Positions 23,610 through 34,087 of a stretch of 64,000 nucleotides of DNA are shown here, in pieces (position 1 is the first letter of the stretch; each line of letters begins with the position of its first letter). This DNA comes from Paracoccus sp. MKU1. GTDB lineage: Bacteria > Pseudomonadota > Alphaproteobacteria > Rhodobacterales > Rhodobacteraceae. The position numbers and the translations under genes were made by a program. A model generated the notes under the pieces. The model was not told the DNA's origin. It ran no database searches and saw only the letters and a program-made list of their open reading frames with translations. The stretch lies in contig NZ_LLWQ01000193.1 in the NCBI RefSeq assembly GCF_001447385.1, forward strand, positions 248,001 to 312,000, written 5' to 3'.

Positions 23610-25525
23610 CACGCCACCAGTTGCCGATAGATCACCGGCAGCGCCGCCAGCAGCCGGTCGGGATGCGGGATCAGCGAAAAGCCGCCCTGGCCGAAGATGC
23701 GGGGAAACCAGCTTTTCGCATCGCGGTCCACGGTGATGCCATGCACGGCATGGCCGGCACGCCGCGCCTCGCGCACTGCCATGGCGCTGTCCTCGATGCC
23801 GTGGCGGCCCTCGTAATGGTCGAGATCGTTGGGCTTGCCGTCGGTGATGACCAGCAAAAGCCGCCGGCTGCTGGCCTGCTGCGCCAGCCCGGCCGAGGCA
23901 TGGCGGATGCCGGCGCCCAGCCGTGTATAGAAACGCGGCCGCAGCCCGGCGATGCGCCGCTCGACCGCCGCGCCCATCGGTTCGTCGAAATCCTTGCAGG
24001 CGCTCAGGAACACCCGGTCGCGCTTGAGCGAGGAAAAGGCATTGATCGCGAAACGGTCGCCGCAGGCATCCAGCCCCCAGGCCAGCGCCGCCAGCGCCTC
24101 GCGCTCGATCTCGATCACCGCCCGCCCCGTCACCGCGCTTTCGGTCGAGCGCGACACGTCGAGCAGGATCGACACCGCAAGGTTGCGCGCCAAGGGCCGG
24201 GACTGGCGCCAGATGCGGTCGCTGCCCTGGCCGGTGGCGCGCAGGTCGGCGGCGGCGCGGACGGTCAGCTCGGCATCCAGCTCATCCCCGTCGCGGTGGC
24301 CGGTGGTGGTAACGCGCCCGGGCCGCAGCGCCTCGAACTGGCGGCGCACGGCGCGGATGCGGGCTTGCGCGCGGGGGTCCGGGGTCAGCGCCTCGTCATG
24401 CTCGGGCGCGCGGTTTTCCAGCACGCGCACATGGCCGGCAAGGTAGCGGCCGCGCCGCGCGTCCCATTCGGGATAGGTGCGGATGCCGGCGACAGCCTCA
24501 AGATCCGCGTCCTCGGGCGCAAGATCGAGATGCAGCCGCAGGCGGGTCGCCGGTGCCTTCGACACCTGGCCAAGGCCCAGTTCTTCCTGGTCCTCGGCCG
24601 CCTTCTTCGCGTCGTCCTGATCGTCATCATCGACATGCCGGTTGAGATTCATCAGATCGGCCCAGCTCAGCAGAGCCTCGAACTTGTGCAGGATCAGGCT
24701 GTCGCGGCGCTGCGGCTGGTCGCTCTGCCGGCGGCGGGCACGGAACATGCGCGCGCTGGCCGGATCGGCGGCGATGCCGTCGGGTGCGTCGCCCGGGGCG
24801 GCGGCCAGCGTCGTGCCGGGCGCGGCCAGATCGGGCCAGAGCGGCACCGGCCGCATCGGGCGATAGCCGCGCGGCGCCTGCGCCTGCGGATCGTCCAGCA
24901 CCGCCAGCCAGTCGCGAGCCAGCGGCGGCAAGGGCGCCGGATCGCCAAGAAAATGGCAGACCAGCGCCTCGACCGCCGCCTCGGCCGGCGGCAGCGCGGC
25001 CGTGGGGCGCAGCGACAACACCAGTTCGGCAAGGTCGTCGTAAAGCCCGGTCAGGCCCGGCGCATCCTGCAACGTGGCCTCGACGGCCCGCTGCGCCGCA
25101 CCTAGCCTTGCCAGGTCGCGGCGCAGCGGGTCGTCCTGCGCGGGCGCCATACTGCCATGCGCCGCACAAGCCGCGAGCCACAGGAAAAGCGCGCCGTTCG
25201 CCTGGCGCGAGGGCAGCACCGACAGCCGCTCCGGCAGGCGCAGGATCTCGCCATCGAAACTGGCATGCGGCACCGTCTCGGCCACCGTGCCCAGCCGGCG
25301 CAGCCAGCCGATGCGATGCTGCGACGCCTGGACGGCGGCGGGCCGGATCTCGACCGCCGCGCCGCCGCCCAGTCCCCGGAACAGCACCGCGAGCCGCCCC
25401 GAGACTTCGGAAAGCGCCACCGCCTGATCCTCGAACTCCTGCGGTGCGCCGAAGCCGCTGGCCCAGACGTGCCAGAGCTTGCCGACGGTTTCCTCGGGTT
25501 CCCAGGGTTCCAGGTCCAGACCCAT
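23609..25525 (-). CDS. norD: Nitric oxide reductase activation protein NorD
   Basis: The 638-residue cytoplasmic protein ends in a von Willebrand factor A domain (about residues 440-630) with the metal-site motif LLDVSRSTES, a DxSxS-type MIDAS. The N-terminal 400 residues are variable with an acidic stretch (DDDDQDDAKKAAEDQEELG). NorD works with the AAA+ ATPase NorQ, probably as a MoxR/vWA pair that helps insert the non-heme iron of NorB. It follows norQ by 13 bases and its stop overlaps the norE start. ATG 25525 gives the family's usual length. Confidence 0.94.
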   Translation of the reverse strand: MGLDLEPWEPEETVGKLWHVWASGFGAPQEFEDQAVALSEVSGRLAVLFRGLGGGAAVEIRPAAVQASQHRIGWLRRLGTVAETVPHASFDGEILRLPERLSVLPSRQANGALFLWLAACAAHGSMAPAQDDPLRRDLARLGAAQRAVEATLQDAPGLTGLYDDLAELVLSLRPTAALPPAEAAVEALVCHFLGDPAPLPPLARDWLAVLDDPQAQAPRGYRPMRPVPLWPDLAAPGTTLAAAPGDAPDGIAADPASARMFRARRRQSDQPQRRDSLILHKFEALLSWADLMNLNRHVDDDDQDDAKKAAEDQEELGLGQVSKAPATRLRLHLDLAPEDADLEAVAGIRTYPEWDARRGRYLAGHVRVLENRAPEHDEALTPDPRAQARIRAVRRQFEALRPGRVTTTGHRDGDELDAELTVRAAADLRATGQGSDRIWRQSRPLARNLAVSILLDVSRSTESAVTGRAVIEIEREALAALAWGLDACGDRFAINAFSSLKRDRVFLSACKDFDEPMGAAVERRIAGLRPRFYTRLGAGIRHASAGLAQQASSRRLLLVITDGKPNDLDHYEGRHGIEDSAMAVREARRAGHAVHGITVDRDAKSWFPRIFGQGGFSLIPHPDRLLAALPVIYRQLVA

Positions 25526-25538
25526 GCCGCGCCCCCTT

Positions 25539-26351
25539 TCAGCCGAAGATCGCCGCGACCAGGTCGCGCAGCCCACGCTTGACCTCGGCATCGTCGGTCA
25601 GGGGCTCGATCATCGCCGCCTCGACGGCGCGGTCCAGGCTCATGCCGCGCGCGACCAGGCTGGCGGCATAGACCACCAGCCGGGTCGAGACGCCCTCCTC
25701 CAGATCCTGGCCCTTGAGGCCGCGGATCTTGCCCGCCAACCGCACCAGCCCCAGGGTCCGATCGTGGTCGAGGCCGCTTTCGCGGGCCACGATCTCGGCC
25801 TCGCGCCTGGGTTCGGGAAAGTCGAACTCCATGGCCACGAAACGCTGCCGCGTCGAAGGCTTCAGCGTCTTGAGGATGTTTTGGTAGCCGGGGTTGTAGG
25901 AGGCCACCAGCATGAAGCCCGGCGCCGCCTCGATCTCCTCGCCGGTGCGGTCGATGGGCAGGATGCGGCGGTCGTCGGTCAGCGGGTGCAGCACCACGGT
26001 CACGTCCTTGCGCGCCTCGACCACCTCGTCGAGATAGCAGATCGCGCCCTCGCGCACGGCGCGGGTCAGCGGACCGTCGGTCCAGACCGTCTCGCCGCCC
26101 TTGAGCAGGTAGCGCCCGATCAGGTCGGCGGCCGACAGGTCGTCATGGCAGGCCACGGTATAAAGCGGCCGGCCCAGCCGCGCCGCCATATGGGCGACGA
26201 AGCGGGTCTTGCCGCAGCCGGTCGGGCCTTTCAGCAGCACCGGCAGGTCGTTCGCAGCGGCGGCCTCGAAGACCGCGACCTCGTCGCCCTGCGGCAGATA
26301 GAAGGGGGCGTCGGCCGCCCCGTTCCGTTCGGTTTTCACATGCGCGTTCAT
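25539..26351 (-). CDS. norQ: AAA+ ATPase NorQ (MoxR family)
   Basis: The 270-residue protein has Walker A GPTGCGKTRF at about residues 42-51, Walker B AICYLDEVVEA, and sensor-type residues in MLVASYNPGYQ, all typical of CbbQ/NirQ/NorQ ATPases. These act with a von Willebrand factor A partner (NorD here) as chaperones that activate the metalloenzyme, in this case NorCB. It follows norB by three bases. No truncation or missing motif is seen. Confidence 0.95.
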   Translation of the reverse strand: MNAHVKTERNGAADAPFYLPQGDEVAVFEAAAANDLPVLLKGPTGCGKTRFVAHMAARLGRPLYTVACHDDLSAADLIGRYLLKGGETVWTDGPLTRAVREGAICYLDEVVEARKDVTVVLHPLTDDRRILPIDRTGEEIEAAPGFMLVASYNPGYQNILKTLKPSTRQRFVAMEFDFPEPRREAEIVARESGLDHDRTLGLVRLAGKIRGLKGQDLEEGVSTRLVVYAASLVARGMSLDRAVEAAMIEPLTDDAEVKRGLRDLVAAIFG

Positions 26352-26354
26352 GGC

Positions 26355-27743
26355 TTACTCCGCAGCCTCCAGATGGCCGTCCTTGTGGGCCTGCACCGGG
26401 CCGGCCGTCACCACTTCGCGGCGCGGGAACAGCACGGCATAGATGAACAGCAGCGCGCCCAGAACCACGGCGACGCCCGAGCCGAAGCGCATCCAGTAGA
26501 ACAGCGCCAGCCCGTCCTGCACGTCCATGAAGAACCCACCCTCGACGCGTTGCAGATGCGTCTGCACCGTTCCGGCAAAGGTCAGCGTCACCGTCATGAA
26601 CACCATGCCCGAGGACATCAGCCAGAACGAGGCCATGTTCAGCACCTGGTTGTAGGGATCGCGGTTCTTCATCAGCGGCATGCAATAGGTCACCAGCGCC
26701 AGCACCAGGCAGACATAGGCGCCATAGAAGGCCAGGTGGCCATGCGCGGCGGTGATCTGCGTGCCGTGGGTGTAGTAGTTCACCCCGTGCAGCGTGTGCA
26801 GGAAGCCCCAGACCCCGGCGCCGAAGAAGGCCAGCACGGTGCAGCCCAGGCTCCAGACCAGCGCGGCCTTGTTCGGATGGTCGCGCCGGCCCTTCCAGAC
26901 CATGACGAAGGCGAATGACATCATGGCGAAGAAGGGCACGATCTCGAAGCTCGAGAAGATCGAGCCGATCCACTGCCAGTAAGCCGGCAGGCCGATCCAG
27001 TAGTAATGGTGGCCGGTGCCCAGGATGCCCGAGAACAGCGCCGTGGCGACGATGACGTAGAGCCATTTCTCGACCACCTCGCGGTCCACGCCGGTCAGCT
27101 TGAGCATCAGGAAGGCGAGGATGGCGGCCATGATCAGCTCCCACACGCCCTCGACCCACAGGTGGATCACCCACCACCAGTATTGCTTGTCCAGCACCAG
27201 GTTCGCCGGGTTGTAGAAGGCGAACAGCCACAGCAGCACCAAGCCCCACAGGCCCATCAGCAGCACGTTGGTGACCGCCGTGCGCCGGCCCTTCAGCGCG
27301 GTCATGCTGACGTTGTACATGAAGATCACCGCGGCGACGGCGATGCCGACCTTGACCCATTTCGGCTGTTCCAGGAACTCGCGCCCCTCCTTGCCCAAAA
27401 GCCAATGGCCGTGGAACAGGTCGAACAGATAGGTCACGACCACGCCCGCCGTGCCGAGCACGAAGATGCCCAGCTGGATCCAGGCCAGCAGCGGCGAATG
27501 GATCTCGCGCTCGGCCTCCTCGGGCAGGATGTAATAGGTGGCGCCGAAAAAGCCCAAAAGCAGCCAGACGACCAGGCTGTTGGTGTGCAGCATCCGGGCG
27601 ATGTTGAAGGGCAAGAGCTCGGACAGGAAGTTCGGGCTGACATAGATCCAGCCCATGATCAGGCCGAGCGTGACCTGCACGGCGAAAAGCACCATGGCCA
27701 CCAGGAAATAGGCATAGGCGATGCGTTGCGAATGGTATCTCAT
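26355..27743 (-). CDS. norB: Nitric oxide reductase large subunit (cytochrome b)
   Basis: The 462-residue protein is the catalytic subunit of cytochrome c-dependent NO reductase, with 12 membrane helices. It reduces two NO to N2O at a heme b3-FeB site. Conserved histidines are visible in RMLHTNSLVVW (low-spin heme), HLWVEGVWELIMA (FeB region with its glutamate), TGHHYYWIGLP, and HGTQITAAHGHLAFYG (heme ligands). Length matches Paracoccus NorB. The gene follows norC by 13 bases in the operon norCBQDEF. Confidence 0.97.
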   Translation of the reverse strand: MRYHSQRIAYAYFLVAMVLFAVQVTLGLIMGWIYVSPNFLSELLPFNIARMLHTNSLVVWLLLGFFGATYYILPEEAEREIHSPLLAWIQLGIFVLGTAGVVVTYLFDLFHGHWLLGKEGREFLEQPKWVKVGIAVAAVIFMYNVSMTALKGRRTAVTNVLLMGLWGLVLLWLFAFYNPANLVLDKQYWWWVIHLWVEGVWELIMAAILAFLMLKLTGVDREVVEKWLYVIVATALFSGILGTGHHYYWIGLPAYWQWIGSIFSSFEIVPFFAMMSFAFVMVWKGRRDHPNKAALVWSLGCTVLAFFGAGVWGFLHTLHGVNYYTHGTQITAAHGHLAFYGAYVCLVLALVTYCMPLMKNRDPYNQVLNMASFWLMSSGMVFMTVTLTFAGTVQTHLQRVEGGFFMDVQDGLALFYWMRFGSGVAVVLGALLFIYAVLFPRREVVTAGPVQAHKDGHLEAAE

Positions 27744-27756
27744 CTGTGTTTCCCCC

Positions 27757-28209
27757 TCAGCCCGCGTCGTTCGGCGGCCAGTTCTGGGTGTTGATCGTGC
27801 CCGTCCACAGCAGGAAGTCGCTCAGCGCCCGGAACTCCTCGTCCGTCAGTTCGAAGCGGGGCATCTGGCGGCGGCCCTCGATGCCGGTGGGCATGGATTC
27901 CATCCAGCCCTTTAGCGTCTCGACGGCGGTTTCGGGATCGTCCTGCACGCCCCAGCGCTTCATGACATTGCCAAGCTCGGGGGCGAAATAGGCACCCTCG
28001 CCCAGAAGCGTGTGGCAGTCGATGCAGGCGTTGCGTTCCCAGATATGCTTGCCCTCGACGACCGAGGGGGTGAGCTGGCTTTCGTCCACGGCCTTGGTGC
28101 GGGCGTAGATATGGCTGTGCACGGTCAACGCGCCAAAGATCAGAATGAAGAATATGGACCCGCCGTAGAAGACGTTCCGGGCCATGTTCTTGGTCATGAT
28201 GTCGCTCAT
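27757..28209 (-). CDS. norC: Nitric oxide reductase small subunit (cytochrome c)
   Basis: The 150-residue subunit has a single N-terminal membrane anchor (FYGGSIFFILIFGALTVHSH) and a periplasmic cytochrome c domain. The heme motif CIDCH is at residues 62-66 and a likely axial methionine is in RRQMPRFE. It receives electrons from periplasmic donors and passes them to NorB. It is first in the nor operon. The Nnr box centred 71 bases upstream overlaps the end of nirX. Confidence 0.97.
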   Translation of the reverse strand: MSDIMTKNMARNVFYGGSIFFILIFGALTVHSHIYARTKAVDESQLTPSVVEGKHIWERNACIDCHTLLGEGAYFAPELGNVMKRWGVQDDPETAVETLKGWMESMPTGIEGRRQMPRFELTDEEFRALSDFLLWTGTINTQNWPPNDAG

Positions 28210-28273
28210 GACGCGGGTCCCCTATCTGTTATTTCCGATAAGACCTCACTGTCCGGCAAGCGCGAGTCGCTCA

Positions 28274-28287
28274 TTGATGAAAGTCAA
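28274..28287 (-). promoter_or_regulatory. FNR/Nnr box upstream of norC
   Basis: The minus strand reads TTGACTTTCATCAA, i.e. TTGAC-N4-ATCAA, a full-match FNR-family site. Its centre lies 71 bases before the norC start, leaving room for activation from about -41.5. The box overlaps the stop codon of nirX (28284-28286). Confidence 0.8.
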
Positions 28288-29198
28288 GCGAAGCAAAAGC
28301 GGGGCATTTTGTCCGGGAACTCCGCGTCCTGCGCGGCGATCGCCAGCTCGATCCGGCAGCCCGGCAGGCGTGCCAGCGCGGCGCAGGCGGTCTTGGGCGG
28401 CATCAGGCAAAGTGCGGTCGAAAGCCCGTCCGCCAGCGCCGCGCTGTCCGCGCTGACCGAGACCGTGTCCCAGAGCGGCGCCCCGCCGCCCGGCGCCAGG
28501 ATATGCGGCAGGCTGCGCGGGCCGATCAGCGTGCCGCCGGGCGAGGAAGTCGCCAGCGCCCGGTCGGCCAGCCGGATGCGGCGATGCTCGCGCCCCGCGG
28601 CATCGGCCAAGCCCACGGGCCAGTCCCGCCGCCCCAAGACCCGGATCTCGCCCGCATCGATCAGCAACTCGGCCAGGTCGTGGCGCGCGGCGGCGGCGGC
28701 CAGTTGGTCGGCAGCCCAGCCCTGCGCGAGACCGTTGAAAGTCAGCGCCATGCCGGGACGGGTCAGCCGGACCTCGGCCCGCGACCAGGCGACCGCATCC
28801 CAGCCGGTCAGGGCGCGGGCCGCGGCCTCGTCCTCGCCCCGCGCCCGCGCCAGCCACAGCGGCTGCACGGTCGGGTCGAAGGCGCCGCCGGTGGCACGGT
28901 GCAGCCGATCGGACAGGGCCAGCAGCTCGACCATGCCACCGGCGGGAACGCGCAGCCGCCCGGTGCGGTTCAGCCGCGCCAGATCCGAATCGCGATGCAG
29001 CGAGAACAGGCTTTCGACATGGGCCAGCAGCCGCGCCGCCTCGGCGAAGAAGCCGCGCGCCTGCGCCGGGCTCGCGCCATGCAGCCGCAGGGTGACATCG
29101 GCCCCCATGGCGCGGCCGCGCCATTCCTCGGGCGCGGCCTTCGTCATGCCGGGCAGCGCGGCGCAGGCGGTCAGCAGCAGGAAGCGGCGGCGGTTCAT
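28284..29198 (-). CDS. nirX: ApbE-family flavin transferase NirX
   Basis: The 304-residue exported protein has a short N-terminal signal (RRRFLLLTACAALPGM; twin-arginine-like RRRF, possibly with a lipobox-type Cys). It has the ApbE landmarks: SLFSLHRDSDLARLN, GGAFDPTVQPL, LTFNGLAQGWAAD, LLIDAGEIRVLG and SVSADSAALADGL. ApbE proteins attach FMN covalently to a threonine of partner proteins. The partner is likely NirI, whose gene ends in a 4-base overlap with the nirX start and which carries a flavinylation-like motif. NirX is a known paralogue of NosX in Paracoccus. Confidence 0.93.
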   Translation of the reverse strand: MNRRRFLLLTACAALPGMTKAAPEEWRGRAMGADVTLRLHGASPAQARGFFAEAARLLAHVESLFSLHRDSDLARLNRTGRLRVPAGGMVELLALSDRLHRATGGAFDPTVQPLWLARARGEDEAAARALTGWDAVAWSRAEVRLTRPGMALTFNGLAQGWAADQLAAAAARHDLAELLIDAGEIRVLGRRDWPVGLADAAGREHRRIRLADRALATSSPGGTLIGPRSLPHILAPGGGAPLWDTVSVSADSAALADGLSTALCLMPPKTACAALARLPGCRIELAIAAQDAEFPDKMPRFCFA

Positions 29199-31240
29199 GG
29201 CGCATCTCCGGTCGGGGCGGCGCTGCGGGCGCGGCGCTTCAGCACCGGGCAGGTGCCGGGGTCGTTCATCACCACCTGGCAGCGCAGGCAGAGCACGCAT
29301 TCGTTGGGATTGATCCGGCCCAGCGGGTCGATGGCGCCGACGGTGCATTTCGTCTCGCACAGCCGGCATTCGCGGCCGCATTGCGGGCGGCGGCGCAACC
29401 AGTCGAAGATCTTCAGCTTGGCCGGGATCGCCAGCCCCGCCCCCAAGGGGCAAAGGTAACGGCAATAGAACCGCTCGATGAACAGCCCGCCCGCCAGCAC
29501 CGCCAGCGCAAACAGCACGAAGGGCCAGGCGCGCAGGAAGCGCATCGAGATCACGGTCTTGAACGGCTCGACCTCGGCCAAGATCAGCGCCTGCTCCATG
29601 CTGTAGAAGCTGAGCGCGACGATGGCGACGAACAGCGTGTATTTGATCACCCAAAGCCGCTCGTGCAGGGCCTGCGGCACGGCGATTTGCCGCACCCCCA
29701 GCCGCTGCGCGGCGGCATTGGTCAGCTCTTGCAGCGCGCCAAAGGGGCACAGCCAGCCGCAGAACACGCCGCGGCCCCAGAACAGCAGCCCCAGCGCCAC
29801 GGCGGACCAGATCAGGAAGATGATCGGCTCGATCAGGAAGGTTTCCCAGCGAAAGCCGGACAGCAGCGCGTTCAGGAAGGCCACCACCTGCACCACCGAA
29901 AGCTGGCCGTTCAGCCCCCAGCCCAGCACGAAAAGCGTCGTGGCCAGAAAGCCCAGCCGCACCCGCCGCCACAGCATCGGCCGGCGCACCAGCGCCTCTT
30001 GCCCGAACAGGATCAGCGCCAGCACGAACAGCATGGCCGCGACCACGGCGATGCCGGGGATCTTCTTCAGCCAGAACTCCTGCCACAGCGGCACGACGGG
30101 GGCCTCGGCGACGGCATAGGCCGCGGGCAGGCGGATGGTGGCGCGGATGGGCAGCGCGGCCTCGCCCCCCGCCGCCAGCGGCCGGGTTGCGGTCACCACC
30201 AGATCAAAGGGCCGGCTGGGGTCGATGCCGCCGGCGGCGGGGTCGATGTTCAGCCGGAACAGGCTGATTTCCTTGAAGGCCGGCGCGTCGGGCAGGGCGA
30301 GTGTCTCGACCATGACGAAATCGCCGTCGTCCGGTTCGATCCGCAGCGCGCCCTGTTCGAAACCGATGCGCTCGAACCGGCCCGAGCGGCGCCATTCCGT
30401 GCCGCGCGGGCTGTAGAGGCCGCGCGACAGCACCGCGACCAGCGCCTGACCGGGTTGCAGCGCGCCCGCGGCGGCGGTGAATGCCTGCGCGCCCAGCAGG
30501 TTGCGGCCGACGGTCGGCGGATCGATCAGCCCGGCATAGAGGTCCAGGAACGGCGCGTCCGAGGGCTCGACCGGCACCTTGGCGCCGGCAAAGGCGCGCG
30601 ACGCCTCGGCCATCGAGACCGAGGCGTGGCCGAATGCCCCCTCGGCCAGCAGTTCGGCCCAGGTGGCGGGGCGGTAGCCGACGCGATCGATGCCGCCGCC
30701 GCCCAGCCCCTGCGCCTGCGCCAGCACCCGGGCGCTGCGCAGGATGCCGTCGCGGATCACCCCGGTCGAGACCGTGGCGCGCGAGATCACGTCGGGCAGC
30801 GCTTGGCCCTGTGCTTCACCCTGCGACAGATCGACGCCCCGGAACCCGTCCACATAGGCGGCGATATGCGCCTCGGAAATGCCTAGGCTCAGCACCGGCT
30901 CGGTCTGGCGCACCAGCCTGGCGCCGGCGATGACCCCCTGCGGCGTGACGGCGACCAGCACGTCTAGCGGCTTGCCGGAATAGCCGGCGGTCGCCGCGAT
31001 CTCCCAGGTCGAGCCGACCATGCCCAGCGCCCGGCCGTCGCGGCTGACGCTCCAGCCCGGCACCGGGGCTTCGCGGCGGTCCAGCATCACCGGCCCATCG
31101 GCGCCGAACAGCGCCTGCGCCAGCGCCGCATCGGGGGCGGCCGGCGGCTCGGGCCGCGCCGGCAGGGCCAGCAGAATCAGCGCCAGCAACGCCAGCACCA
31201 GGCGGCAGGGTGCAAGAGGGAGCTTTCCGGGCATTGCCAT
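29195..31240 (-). CDS. nirI: NirI, NosR-like membrane iron-sulphur flavoprotein
   Basis: The 681-residue protein has a signal peptide, a periplasmic FMN-binding domain with DVISRATVSTG (DxxS-x-AT flavinylation motif, about residue 170), further periplasmic sequence, and then about six membrane helices. Cytoplasmic cysteine motifs include FCGWLCPFGA, YCRYLCPLGA and two ferredoxin-type [4Fe-4S] sets, CGRECRLCETKC and CVLCLRCQ. It is needed for nirS expression or NirS activity in P. denitrificans and may relay electrons across the membrane. The ATG at 31240 or 31234 is chosen so that the signal peptide starts properly. It is divergent from nirS. Confidence 0.93.
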   Translation of the reverse strand: MAMPGKLPLAPCRLVLALLALILLALPARPEPPAAPDAALAQALFGADGPVMLDRREAPVPGWSVSRDGRALGMVGSTWEIAATAGYSGKPLDVLVAVTPQGVIAGARLVRQTEPVLSLGISEAHIAAYVDGFRGVDLSQGEAQGQALPDVISRATVSTGVIRDGILRSARVLAQAQGLGGGGIDRVGYRPATWAELLAEGAFGHASVSMAEASRAFAGAKVPVEPSDAPFLDLYAGLIDPPTVGRNLLGAQAFTAAAGALQPGQALVAVLSRGLYSPRGTEWRRSGRFERIGFEQGALRIEPDDGDFVMVETLALPDAPAFKEISLFRLNIDPAAGGIDPSRPFDLVVTATRPLAAGGEAALPIRATIRLPAAYAVAEAPVVPLWQEFWLKKIPGIAVVAAMLFVLALILFGQEALVRRPMLWRRVRLGFLATTLFVLGWGLNGQLSVVQVVAFLNALLSGFRWETFLIEPIIFLIWSAVALGLLFWGRGVFCGWLCPFGALQELTNAAAQRLGVRQIAVPQALHERLWVIKYTLFVAIVALSFYSMEQALILAEVEPFKTVISMRFLRAWPFVLFALAVLAGGLFIERFYCRYLCPLGAGLAIPAKLKIFDWLRRRPQCGRECRLCETKCTVGAIDPLGRINPNECVLCLRCQVVMNDPGTCPVLKRRARSAAPTGDAP

Positions 31241-31290
31241 CCGCGTCCGAAGGTTTGTCCCGCTGATCGCGCAAATGCCGCACCCCGACC

Positions 31291-31304
31291 TTAACAAAGG
31301 TCAA
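31291..31304 (+). promoter_or_regulatory. FNR/Nnr-like box between nirI and nirS
   Basis: TTAACAAAGGTCAA; the reverse complement TTGACCTTTGTTAA has one perfect TTGAC half and one imperfect half. The centre is 70 bases before nirS and 57 bases before nirI, so one site could serve both divergent promoters. Confidence 0.7.
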
Positions 31305-31358
31305 AGCCTCACGCGCGGATTGCGATCAGGAACGGCGTGAACGCGCGCCAGCAAATAG

Positions 31359-33158
<1,800 letters not shown>

Positions 33159-33172
33159 GCGGTCACAACCCA

Positions 33173-33213
33173 GGCGGGGGCGTTCGCGCCCCCGCCCCGG
33201 CAGTATTTCAATG
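33173..33213 (+). terminator. Hairpin between nirS and nirE with trailing CAGTATTT element
   Basis: GGCGGGGGCG, loop TTCG, CGCCCCCGCC (33173-33196) begins 14 bases after the nirS stop. It is followed by CAGTATTTCAATG (33201-33213) rather than a T tract. As an attenuator it would give more nirS than heme d1 biosynthesis message. The tail resembles the dispersed GTATTT elements elsewhere in the window. Confidence 0.7.
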
Positions 33214-33223
33214 GGGGTTCGAC

Positions 33224-34087
33224 ATGGCCGGCAAGACGGTGACAAACGGGGCCGCGCAAGGAAAGGCCGCGCGCAGCGGCGTGGACGGCGCGGCGCGGGG
33301 CAAGGCTGGGATGGGCAGGGTCGATCTGATCGGCGCCGGTCCGGGCGACCCGGAATTGCTGACGCTGCGGGCCCTGCGGCTTTTGCAGCAGGCGGATGTG
33401 GTGGTGCATGACCGGCTGGTCTCGGACGAGGTGATGGCCTGCGTCCCCGCCCATGTCCGGCGCATCCCGGTGGGCAAGGCGGCGGGCTTCCATCCCGTGC
33501 CGCAGGATGAGATCAACGCCCTGCTGGTCGAACTGGGCCTCGCCGGCCTGACCGTGGCGCGGCTCAAGGGCGGCGATCCGACCATTTTCGGCCGCGGCGG
33601 CGAGGAGTTCGAGGCCGTGACCCGCGCCGGCATCCCCTGCGACTATGTGCCCGGCATCACCGCGGCACAGGGGGCGGCCACCTCGGCCCGCTTTCCGCTG
33701 ACGCATCGCGGGCTGGCGACCGGGCTGCGCCATGTCACCGGCCACCGGGCGCGGGACGCGGCGCTGGACCTCGACTGGGCCTCGCTGGCCGATCCGCAGA
33801 CCACGCTGGCCGTCTATATGGGCGCGGCGAACATGGCCGAGATCGCGGCCCAGCTGATCCGCCACGGCATGCCGGCCGACCTGCCGGTGCTGGCCGTGTC
33901 GCAGGCCAGCACCCCGCAAGAGCAGCGGCTGCACGCGACGCTTCAGGACATCGCCGCGCTGCTGGCGCGCAAGCCGCTGCCGGCGCCGGTGCTGTTCATC
34001 GTCGGCCATGTCGCGGCGCTGGCCGAGGATGGCGCCCTGCCCCAGGGGCTCTGCCACCCGGAATGGCGGCTGGTGGCGCATGGCTAG
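33224..34087 (+). CDS. nirE: Uroporphyrinogen-III C-methyltransferase NirE
   Basis: The 287-residue SUMT enzyme adds two methyls from S-adenosylmethionine to uroporphyrinogen III, giving precorrin-2, the first step towards heme d1. Signatures are VDLIGAGPGDPELLTLRA, VGKAAGFHPVPQ, RLKGGDPTIFGRGGEE and VPGITAAQGA. About 30 polar residues precede the catalytic domain; ATG 33311 would remove them, but ATG 33224 has GGGGG at proper spacing. The stop overlaps the nirC start by eight bases. Confidence 0.95.
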   Translation: MAGKTVTNGAAQGKAARSGVDGAARGKAGMGRVDLIGAGPGDPELLTLRALRLLQQADVVVHDRLVSDEVMACVPAHVRRIPVGKAAGFHPVPQDEINALLVELGLAGLTVARLKGGDPTIFGRGGEEFEAVTRAGIPCDYVPGITAAQGAATSARFPLTHRGLATGLRHVTGHRARDAALDLDWASLADPQTTLAVYMGAANMAEIAAQLIRHGMPADLPVLAVSQASTPQEQRLHATLQDIAALLARKPLPAPVLFIVGHVAALAEDGALPQGLCHPEWRLVAHG

